45,363 bases of DNA from Methanobacteriaceae archaeon (lineage in GTDB: Archaea; Methanobacteriota; Methanobacteria; Methanobacteriales; Methanobacteriaceae): contig CAAFWR010000017.1 of NCBI GenBank assembly GCA_900766745.1, positions 1-45,363 on the forward strand, given 5' to 3'. Positions within the stretch are counted from its first letter, which is position 1; each line of letters starts with the position of its first letter. Position numbers and translations under genes: made by a program. The notes beneath the pieces were generated by a model. It had not been told where the DNA came from, ran no database searches, and saw nothing but the letters and a program-made list of their open reading frames with translations. Shown in pieces: positions 1 through 12,000 of the stretch.

Positions 1-3000
1 TGTGTTCACCAGGAGCGAGATTATCGAAGGTAGCGGAAGCTTTACCGTCGACGATAGGTACAGTTTGAGTTTTATCACCAACAGTAATAGTTACATTACC
101 AGTAGCTCCATTAGTGTTTACAGTAACAGTAGCACTATTACCACTAGTGTTAGTAGCAATGTCTAATGTAGGATCTACTTTATCAATAGTGAAGTTAGCT
201 AATTCAGTAGCGCTGTTGAAGTTTTCATCACCAGGATAGGTTACAGTAACTTCATGTTGACCTGCATCAAGACCCGTGAAGGTAGCAGAAGCCTTACCTC
301 CAACGATAGCAACAGTTTCAGATTTATCACCAACAGCAATAGTTACACTTCCAGTAGCACCACTGTCAGTAGTTACAGTAACAGTAGCACTATTACCGCT
401 AGTATTAGTAGCAATATTCAATGAAGGATCTGCTTTACCAATGGTTAATGTGGTATTGAATGTTTTGCCATCAAAGTTATCGTCACCAGGATAGGTTACA
501 GTAACATTGTGCTGACCAGCATCAAGACCAGTAAATGTAGCAGAAGCCTTGCCATCAACAATAGCAACAGTTTCAGATTTATCACCAACAGCAATAGTTA
601 CACTTCCAGTAGCTTTCTTATCAACAGTTACAGTAACATTTACATTATTATCAGTACTGTTAATAGCTACATCCAATGAGGAATCTGCTTTAGATACTGT
701 AAACGTAGTTGATGTTGTGTTAGCTGTGAAGTTGCTGTCGCCGTTGTAGGTTACAGTCACAGTGTAATTACCTGGAGCAAGACCAGGAACATTAAGTGTA
801 GCTTTACCATTAACAACAGCGAGAGTTACAGGGTCTCTGCCTTGAACAGTAATGGTTACAGTTCCAGTAGCTTTATTGTTCACATTTACATTAACGGTAG
901 CAGTATTGCCATAGACAATGTTTGAAACAGATACTGTTAATCCAAGATCACCAGTTCCGATATCAAACTGATTAGATGCAACGGCTCCTGTGAAGTTACC
1001 GTCACCAGGATAGGTTACAGTTACAGTATATGTGCCATCAGTTAAACCACTAAGAACTAAGACTGCACTACCGTTAACAAGAGAACTTACAACAGGATCT
1101 TTACCAGTTGCAGTAATGGTTACAGTTCCGGTTGCTTTGTTGTTTGCAGTAACAACAATAATTGCGCTGTTGCCGTAAACTTCTCCAACAACATTTAATG
1201 ATGGGTTAGCTTTGCTTACAGTGAAGCTATTGGACATTGTATCTCCAGTGAAATTACCGTCACCATCATATTTTACAGTTACAGAGTATGTGCCAGCAGC
1301 AAGACCAGAGATGGATAATGCAGCTTTACCGTTTACAAGAGTTTCAATGTAATCTTTACCATTAACATTAATTGTCACAGATCCAGTAGCTTTACCGTTA
1401 GTAGTTACAACAACATTTGCCTCATTGCCGTAAGTAATGTTTGAAACAACAACAGTCATTCCAGCAGCTAATTTGTTTACAGTAAATTCGGCGTCCATAG
1501 AAGCATCAGTAAAGTTACCATCCCCATCATAAGTGACAGTTACATCGTATTTGCCTGCAGCTGGGTTAACAATAGTATATGATGCTTTACCATTTACTAT
1601 ATCTACATCATGATTTACGCCATTAACCTTTATGTTTAACTTACCAGTTGCCTCTGGGTTTACAGCTACAGTTACGGTTCCGTCAGCACCATAGGTAATG
1701 TTTGAAACAGCTACATTCATTCCAGAGCCGGCTTTGTTTACTGTGAATTCTGCTTCTTTAGTAGATGCAGTGAAATTACCTCCCCCAGAGTAAGATACAG
1801 TTACAGTGTAGTCACCTGCAGCAAGGCCGGAGACAGTGAATGTAGCTCTACCATTTACAAGAGTTTGAGTTTGTTCTTTACCAGCAACACTAATAGTTAC
1901 AGTTCCAGTAGCTTTAGAATCAGCAGTTACAACAATAGTTGCATCGCTACCATATGTAATGTTTGAAACTGTTACGCCTATTGAAGCATCAGCAGAACCG
2001 ATTACAAACTCTGTATTAGCATTAGCTGAAGTGAAATTTGCATCACCATCATATGTTACAGTTACAGTGTATGTGCCTTCATCTAATGTGCCGATATTCC
2101 AGTTTGCTTTACCATTAACTATATTGAGAGTTTGTGAACCTTTACCGCTGACATTAATAGTTACATATCCAGTAGCTTGGTTGTTCATACTTACAGTCAC
2201 GTTCATTCCATTAGTTCCATTTACAAGAACAACATTCATATCCGGGTTGATTTTACTTACTGTGAATTCTAAATTAGTGGAAGTTCCATTGAAGTTTATA
2301 TCACCAGAGTAAGATACGGCTACAGTGTAATTGCCAGCAGCTAATCCAGATACATTGAAAGTAGCTTTACCATTAACAATAGCTTCAGTGTAATCTTTAC
2401 CGTTAACAGCTATAGTTACAGTTCCAGTAGCTTTGTTGTTTACAGTTACAGTTACAGTTTCATCACTGCCATAAGTAATATTTGAAACGATAACATTCAT
2501 GTCAGCATTTAATTTGCTTACTGCGAATTCAGCAGAGATATCTGCACCAGTGAAGTTAACGTCGCCATCATATTTAATAGCTACAGTGTAATCACCAGCA
2601 GCTAAACCAGGAACGTTAAAGGTAGCTTTACCATTGATAATTGTTGCGGTGTAATCATTGCCGTTTACATTAATGGTTACAGATCCTGTAGCTTTGTTGT
2701 TTACAGTTGCGATTACAGTAGCATTGTTACCGTATGTAATATTTGAAACAATTACGTTCAGGCCAGCATCTGCTTTATTTACAATGAATTCTGTGTTAAT
2801 TGTAGTGCCAGTGAAGTTTGCATCGCCCTTATAAGTTACGGTTACAGCATATTTACCTGCAGGTAGGTTAACAGCAGCATATACTGCTTTACCGTCAACA
2901 ATGTCTACTTCATGATCCACACCGTTAACATTAATTGTTACTTTACCTGTAGCTTCAGGATTAACAGTTACAATTACAGTTCCATTAGCTCCATAAGCTA

Positions 3001-6000
3001 CATTTCCAGCAACTACATTCATACCCGCACTAATTTTGCTTACTGTGAATTCTGCATCTCCACTAGATCCTGTAAAGTTTGCGTCACCAGAGTAGGTTGC
3101 AGTTATAGTATATGTGCCTGCAGCAAGACCAGATACAATAAATGTAGCTTTACCGTTTACAAGAGTTTTGGTTTGTTCGATGCCGTTTACATTAATAGTT
3201 ACAGTTCCAGTTGCTTTACCATTAGTGGATACGACAACAGTTGCGTTATTACCATAAGTAACGTTTCCAACAACAACACTTAATGAAGCATCTCCATTTC
3301 CTGAACTAAATTCTGTAGTTAGAGATGTGGCTGTGAAGTTACCGTCACCATCGTAAGTTACAGTTACAGTGTGACTACCTTCAGCTAAATCGGAAATGCT
3401 CCAAGTAGCTTTGCCGTCAACGATTGCAACAGTTTGTGAACCTTTACCACTTACAGTGATGGTTACGGATCCAGTGGCATTGTTGTTTAAAGTTACGGTG
3501 ACATTAGCTTTAGTGCCGTAATCACCAGTAGTGACTCCAACAGTCATGTTAGGATTTGCTTTGCTTACAGTGAATTCTGTGTCAACAGTAGCATTTGCAA
3601 AGTTGCCACCGTTAATATATCTGGCAGTTACGGTGTAATCGCCAGCAGCAAGACCAGAAACAGATAATGTAGCTTTACCATTTAGGATGTCTACAATATG
3701 AGAGACGCCGTTTACAGTAATGTTTACTTTGCCTGTTACTTGTTTGTTTACTGTTACAGTTACAGTAGCGTTAGCTCCGTAGGTAATGTTTGCAACATCA
3801 ACTGCCATATCAGGACTGATTTGTGCAACCTCGAATTCTGTGTTAATAGTTACACCTGTGAAGTTTCCGTCGCCATCGTAAGATACAACAACAGCATATT
3901 TACCTGCAGCAGGGTTAACAACAGTGAATGAAGCTTTACCGTTTACAATATCTACTTCGTGGTCAACACCGTTTACAGTGATGTTTACTTTGCCAGTAGC
4001 ACCTGAGTTTAGAGTTACAGTTAGGGTAGCGTTGTTACCGTAAGTAATATTTGAAACAACTATGTTCATATCTGGGTTAATTGCACTTACAATAAATTCG
4101 GTTTCTGCACTGTCACCAGTGAATTTACCGTCACCATCATAAGAGACAGATACTGTGTAATCACCAGCACCAAGGTCAGAAAATACTAAAGTAGCTCTAC
4201 CATCAACAATGTTTACAATATGAGATTTGCCGTTAACAGTAATGTTTACTCTACCTGTAGCACCAGGGTTTACGTTTACAACAACAGTTGCGTTATTACC
4301 GTAGGTAATGTTTCCAACAACAACACCTAAAGAAGGATCAACAGTTCCAATAGTGAACTCTGTATTTGCAGTTGCACCAGTGAAGTTACCGTCACCATCG
4401 TATTTGACAGCTACAGTGTATTTACCAGGAGCTAAATCAGATAATGCTAAGACAGCTTTACCATCAACAATATTAGCTTCATAAATATCGCCGTTTACAG
4501 TAATGTTTACTTTGTCAGTAGCTTCAGGGTTTACAGTTACAGTTACGTTCGCTTTACCACCGGAATCATCAGTAACAACATCAACATTCATATTAGGGTT
4601 GATTTTAGTAACATTGAATTCAGTGCCCGCAGTTGCACCAGTGAAGTTACCGTTACCACTATAAGATACGGTTACACCATATCTACCAGCAGCAAGACCA
4701 GATAAGACCAAACTAGCTCTACCATTAACAATGTCAACTTCATGATTAGCACCGTTAACAGCAATAATCACTTTACCTGTAACACCAGTGTTAGCAGTAA
4801 CAGTTACAGTAGCATTAGCACCATAATTTACATTTCCTGTAACAATATTAATGTTAGGATTGACAGCGCTTACAGTAAACTCAATTTCAGCATTTGCAGA
4901 TGTGAAGTTACCATCGCCGTCGTAAGATACTGTTACTTTGTATATTCCTGCACCAAGACCTGAGATTGGTAAAGTGACTTTACCATTTTTGATTGTTTGA
5001 GTGTAGGTTTTTCCGTTTACAGTAATGTTTACTGCTCCGTTTCCTCTAGCATCCATAGTAACAAATACAGTAGCATTGTTACCATAGGTAATGTTTCCAG
5101 CAACAACATCTATTCCAGGATTTATTTTACTTACTGTGAATTCTTTGATTATTGTAGATCTATTGAAGTTTCCATCACCATCATATTTGACAGTTACAGT
5201 GTAATCACCAGCAGCAAGACCAGAAACAGATAATGTAGCTTTACCATTGACAAGAGTTTCAATGTAATCTTTTCCGTTTAAAGTAACTGTTACAGTTCCT
5301 GTAGCTTTATCATTAGTACTTACAACAATAGTGGCATTATTACCATAAGTAATGTTTCCAACGATAACATTTAATGAAGCATTAACGTTACTGATAGCAA
5401 AGTCGTTGGTTATAATAGATTCGGTAAAGTTTTCATCACCTTCATAATTGACAGTTACAGTGTGAATGCCCTCAACCAAACCATTGACATTTAATACAGC
5501 TTTACCATTAACAATAGGAACAATATAATCAGTACCATCAATAGTGATAGTTACAGATCCAGTAGCTTTAGTGTTAACAGTTACATTTACAGTAGCTTCA
5601 CCACCGAAATTATCAGTAGCAATATCAACATCCATATCAGGATTGATTTTAGAAACAACAAGGTCTGTACTAAATATAGCTCCGTTAAAGTTAGTGTCGC
5701 CATCATATGTTACAGTTACATTGTATTTGCCTGCAGCAGGGTTAACAACAGCATAGACGGCTTTACCCCCAACAATATCTACTTCATGAGCAACACCGTT
5801 AATGGCAATAATCACTTTACCAGTAGCGCCGGAGTTAACAGTTACAGTAATGGTTCCATTTTCACCGTAAACAATGTTTCCAACACCGACATTCATAGCA
5901 GAATCTAATTTGCTTACAGTAAATTCCGCACTTACAGTTGAATTAGTGAATTTTGCATCACCATCATATGTTACAGTTACATCATATTTGCCAGCACCAA

Positions 6001-9000
6001 GACCAGATAAGACTAAAAGAGCTCTACCATTAACAATGTCAACTTCATGATTAGCACCGTTTACCTTAATGCTTACTTTACCCATAGCACCGGAGTTAAG
6101 GGTTACAACAATAGTCACATTATTACCATAGGTAATGTTTCCAACAACAACATTCAATGTTGGATCAACAGCTTCAATAGTGAAGTTAGCAGTAGCATTT
6201 TCACCAATGAAGTTTATGTCGCCAGCATATTTTACAGTTGCAGTGTAGTTACCAACAGCTAAGTCTGAAACCATTAGTGTTGCTTTACCATCAACAATAC
6301 CAATAACATAGTCTTTACCATCAATTGTGATGGTTACAGTACCAGTTGCTTTAGTGTTAACAGTTACAGTTACAGTAGCTTTACCACCATTATCAACGGC
6401 AGTAACTCCTATGGTCATGTTAGAGTTGATTTTACTTACAATAAATTCTGTATCAACAGTATCATTATTGAAATTTACAGCACCACCATAGTTTACAGTT
6501 ACATCATATTTACCAGCAGTTGGTTTAACCATAGTGTATGTAGCTTTACCGTTTACAATATCTACACTGTAGGTATCGTCATTTATAGTAATGTTTACTT
6601 TGCCAGTAGCTTCAGGATTAACAGTTATAGTTATTGTTACATTATTACCATAGGTAGTGTTTCCAACTATTACGTTCATACCAGTATCTAATTTGTTTAC
6701 AGTAAAGTTTGCGCTTGTAGTTGCTTTACTGAATTTTGCATCGCCAGCATATTTAACAGATACTGTGTATTTACCAGCAACAAGGCCAGGTACATTTAAT
6801 GTAACTATACCATTAACTGGAGTTAGGATTTCTGTTTTACCGTTTACAGTAATGGTTACAGGTCCTGTAGCATCATGGTTAATGGTAACTACGATAGTTC
6901 CGTTATCTCCATATGTAATGTTTCCAACAACAACATTCAATGCTGGATCAACAGTTCCAATAGTGAAGTTAAGAGTTTCGTTTGCACCGATAAAGTTTGT
7001 ATCACCAAGATACTTAACAGCTACTGTGTAGTTTCCAACTGCTAAGTCTGAAACAGTTACGATTGCTTTACCATTATTAATAGCTGCAACGTAGTCAGTT
7101 CCATTAATAGTGATGGTTACAGTTCCAGTTGCTTTAGTGTTAACAGTTACAGTTACATTTGCTCTACCGCCATTATCAACAGTTTTGACATCAACAGTCA
7201 TATCTGGGCTGATTTTACTTACAACAAATTCTATATTGGCAGTAGCTTCATTGAAGTTTCCATCACCAAGATATTTTACAGTGGCAATGTATCTACCCGC
7301 AGCAAGACCAGATACTGCTAAATTAATTCTACCTCCAACAAGAGTTGCAGTTTCTGTTTTTCTGTTTACAGTAATTGTTACAGATCCAGTTGCTTCAGGA
7401 TTTACAATTACATTTACAGTAGTGGAATTACCATATGTAGTGTTTTCAACTATTACATTCATTCCAGGATTGATTCTATCTACATTGAGGTTTGCAGTTT
7501 CGTTTACACCAGTGAAGTTTGCATCCCCAGCATATTTGACATCAACTGGATATTTACCTGTGCCAAGACCAGATACAACTAAAGTAGCTTGACCATTTAC
7601 AATGTCTACTTCATAAGTAGCACCGTTAACAGTAATGTTTACTTTACCAGTAGCAGCAGGGTTTACAGTTACGGTTACAGTTGCGTTATTGCCATATGTA
7701 GTGTTTCCAATAGCGACATTCATTCCTGGGTTAATTGCACTTACAGCAAACTCAGTTTCAGCACTTGCAGATGTAAAGTTTCCATCACCGCCGTAAGATA
7801 CTGTTACTTTATATATTCCTGCACCAAGGCCAGAAATTGGTAAGGTTACTAGACCATTTTTGATTGTTTGAGTGTAGGTTTTTCCGTTTACAGTAATGTT
7901 TACAGTTCCATTTCCTCTAGCATCCATAGTAACGAATACAGTAGCATTGTTACCATATGTAATATTTCCAACATTAACAGCAATTTCAGGATTAGATTTA
8001 GTTACTGTAAAGTTTGCAGTTGCGTTTGAGCCATTGAAGTTTACATCACCATCATAAGTTACATTTACGACGTATTTGCCTGCAGCAAGACCAGGTACGA
8101 TTAAAGTAGCTTGACCATTTAAAAGTTCTACTTCATAAGTTTCTCCATTTACAGTAATGGTTACTTTACCAGTGGCAGCTGAGTTAGCATTTACAGTTAT
8201 GGTTGCATTGTTACCATAGGTAATGTTTCCAACAACAACATTCAATGCTGGATTAACGGCTCCAATGGTGAAGTTAGCAGTAGCATTTTCACCAATGAAG
8301 TTTACGTCACCAGAATAATTTACTGCAATAGTATAATTACCAACAGCTAAATCTGAAACTATTAAAGTTGCTTTACCATCAACAATACCATCAACATATT
8401 TTTTACCGTCGATAGTGATAGTTACAGTTCCTGTTGCTTTAGGGTTAACTGTTACAGTTACATTAGCTTTACCTTCTTTATCAACAGTAGCAACATCAAC
8501 AGTCATGTTAGGGTTGATTTTGCTTACGATGAATTCGGTATTAATATTATCGGTATTGAAGTTTGCATCACCAGTATAACTTATGGTCAAGATATATTTA
8601 CCTGCAGTTGGATTAACAACAGTATATTCAGCCTTACCATCAACAACCTCAACCTCATGAGCAACACCATTAATAGCTATGGTTATTTTACCAGTTGCTT
8701 TATTTCCCACAGTTACGATTATAGTTTCATTATCACCATAAGTGATGTTTTCAACCAATACATTCATTCCAGCATCTAATTTGTTTACAATGAAATTGGT
8801 ACTTGCAGTTTCATTAGCGAATTTTACATCACCAGCATATTTTGCAGTTACTGTGTATTTACCTGCAACAAGACCGGCCACATTTAATTTAGCTACACCA
8901 TTAACTGGAGTTAGAGTTTCTGTTTTTCCATTAACAGTAATGTCCACTTTGCCAGTAGCAGAAGGATTAATTGTTACCACAATAGTGGCAGTATCACCAT

Positions 9001-12000
9001 AAGTAATATTTCCAACAATAACATTTAATCCTGAGTCAATTGATTCAATAATGAATTTATCAGTTTGATTTTCACCGATGAAGTTTATGTCACCACCATA
9101 TTTCACATTAACTGTGTGATTACCAACATCCAAATAATAAGCCGTAAATGATGCTTTACCATTAGAAATGGAAACGATGTAATCAGTATCATCGATAGTG
9201 ATAGTTACAGTTCCAGTTGCTTTAGGGTTAACTGTTACAGTTACAGTAGCTCTACTGCTATCACTATCAGTAGTAATATTAACCTTCATGTCAGCTGGGA
9301 TTTTACTTACAATGAAGTCTGCATTAACGGTTGAAGCATCAAAGTTTGTATTACCAAAGTAGGTTGCAGTTACTGTGTAATATCCTGCATTAAGACCAGC
9401 GACATTTAGTGTAGCTTTGCCTTTAATAATATTCAGGGTTTCTGTCTTACCGTTTACAGTAATATCTACAGTACCAGTAGCTTCAGGGTTAACAGTTACA
9501 ATTACTGTTTCATTGTCCCCATAGGTAATGTTTGAAACGATTATATTCATACCTGCATTGATTTTGCTTACTGTGAATTCTGTGTTTTTAGTAGATCCTG
9601 AGAAATTTGCATCTCCAGAGTAAGCTGCAGATATGGTGTAAATTCCAGCATCAAGCTCAGGAACTGTTAAAGTTGCTTTACCTCCATTAAGAGTTACGGT
9701 TTCTGTTTTACCATTTACAGTAATATCTACAGTACCAGTTGCAGTCGGGTTAGTAATTACAACAATTGTAGCATTACTTCCATAGGCAATGTTTCCAACA
9801 ATTACATTTAATGAAGCATCTTCACTTCCAGCTGAGAATTCTAGAGATTTAGAGTATTCACTGAAGTTACCATCACCAGAGTAAGATGCAGTTACAGTAT
9901 GATTGCCATCAGTGATATCTGTAAAAGTATATATGGCTTTACCATTAACAACATCTACAGTTACACCATTATTGCCATCAATAGATATGAGTACTGTTCC
10001 AGTTGCTTTATTATTTAAAGTTACAGTTACTTTTGCTTTAGTTCCATAATCAAATGTCATTACGGCAATTTCCATATTCGGATTAAGCTTATCTATAGTA
10101 AAGTTAAATGATCCTGTTTTAGAATCAAAGTTATCATCACCAGCATATGTTACATCAGCAATATGGAATCCAACACCAAGGCCAGTAAAGGTAGCTGAAG
10201 CCTTACCATTGACGATAGCTGCAGTTTCTGTTTTATCTCCAACTTTGATAATCATATTACCAGTAGCTCTACTATCAGTAATTACTGTAACAGTAGCACT
10301 ATTTCCGCTAGTGTTAACAGCCATATTCAACAAAGTATCAACTTTATTTACAGTAAATGCTGCATTTGCAGTGGTATTAGTAAAGTTACCATCACCAGAA
10401 TATTTTACATTAACATTATAGGAACCTGCATCTAAACCAGAAATAACAAAACTTACTACACCATTTACTATTTTTTTAGTGTAGGTTCTACCGTCAATTG
10501 TAATGCTTATAGATCCGGTAACTGCAGCAGAAGTGGTGACAGATATTGTAGTATCAGTTCCATAAGTACCATTTACAACATTGACATCTAAAACTGGAGT
10601 AGCTTTGAGTATATTGAAAGTTGTATTGGCAGTAGCAGCCATATACTTATCATCACCAGGGAAAGATATATATGCAGTATAAGCTCCTACAGGGAGATTG
10701 GATATTTGGAAAATAGCTTTTCCGTTTACAATTTCAGAATTATAATTAATACCATTAATAATTGCAACAATAAAACCTGTTGCATCATTCTTATCTAAAA
10801 ATGCAGATATCACAACAGGTTGGCCATAAACTGCATCAGTACTAGTAACATTTAAAGTAATTTTATTTAAACTAGGTCTAACCAATATAGTACCTTTTTT
10901 ATATTGGGCAGTACCTGCTTTAGAATAATTTGCACTAACAGTTATATCTTGAGGAACAGCAGCTGGAGTTCTATAATTAACAATATAATATGCTCCATCT
11001 GACTCACGGATACCTACTTGATTACCACTATAAGTAATACCTCCAACATTGAAACTGAGTTTGTTATCTGCATCCACAATGGTCAAATCCCCGCTCATGA
11101 TTATTGCAGTTAAATTCATGAATTGATTAGGGGAGACAAAATATGTTTCATTATTTAAAACTACTATGGAAATACCTGATAAAGTACCATTATTGAATAT
11201 GTCCACAATACCTTTTCCACCATTAACGTTTAAATTGCCTTGAATATACATTCCATTAGATCTGCTGCTAGACTTTGTCCATTTGCTGTTAATAAAACTA
11301 CAATTAATCATAGAACCTGCAGCATTCCATGAAACAGCACCACCATAACCTCTAGCAGTATTACCAGTAAAAATACAGCCATTCAAGAGACCATTAACAC
11401 CATTCCAATAAACAGCACCACCATAACCTCTAGCAGTATTACCAGTGAAAGTAGAACCTGATAAAACACCGTTACTACCACCCCACCAAACAGCACCGCC
11501 GTTATTATTATTGGTTACAGTGTTGCCTGTGAAATTAGAATCAGATAAATTACCATTAGTACCGCTCCAGTAAACAGCACCACCATTACCTCTAGCAGTG
11601 TTATCAGTGAAAGTGGATCTTGTTAAAGTACCATTAGCTCCCTGCCAGTAGATACCGCTACCGCATCTATCATTATCTTTAGCTATGTTACTAATGAAAG
11701 TAGAATCAGATAAAGTACCATTAACACCATACCAGTAAATAGCACTACCTCGAATATCTGCAACATTGCCTATGAAATTACAGCCAGTTAAACGACCGTT
11801 GTCAGCATTCCAGTAAATACCAGCACCAGATGGAGATGTGTTATTAGTAAAGTTACAGCCAATCAAAAGACCATCATCACCATGCCAATAAAGACCTCCA
11901 GCTATACTATTAGCAGTATTTTTGATGAAAGCGGAATTTGATAGAGTAAAATTAGCACCTTGCCATGTAAGACCTCCACCTCTATTATCTGCAATGTTAC

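Larger units (their letters stand above)
1..10880 (-). repeat. Tandem Ig-like (Big_3 type) domain array, about 42 units of about 260 bp
   Basis: The TVTYxGDxNF strand recurs on the minus strand about every 260 bp (near 250, 495, 745, 1010, 1265 and so on to 10665). Each unit reads roughly YGxNATVTVxVN, then xxGxVTITVNGKxY, then xxxVNGKAxFNxxGLxxGxYTVTVTYxGDxNFxG. Units diverge at the DNA level, but some distant ones are nearly identical, which points to internal recombination. Such arrays usually act as a stalk that lifts the N-terminal binding head away from the wall; that role is inferred here. Confidence 0.85.

Noticed and set aside
1..10880. Regular repeats that might be read as a CRISPR array
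   Set aside because: The period is about 260 bp, the units are diverged and coding in one frame, and no short identical repeats with unique spacers or cas genes are present.
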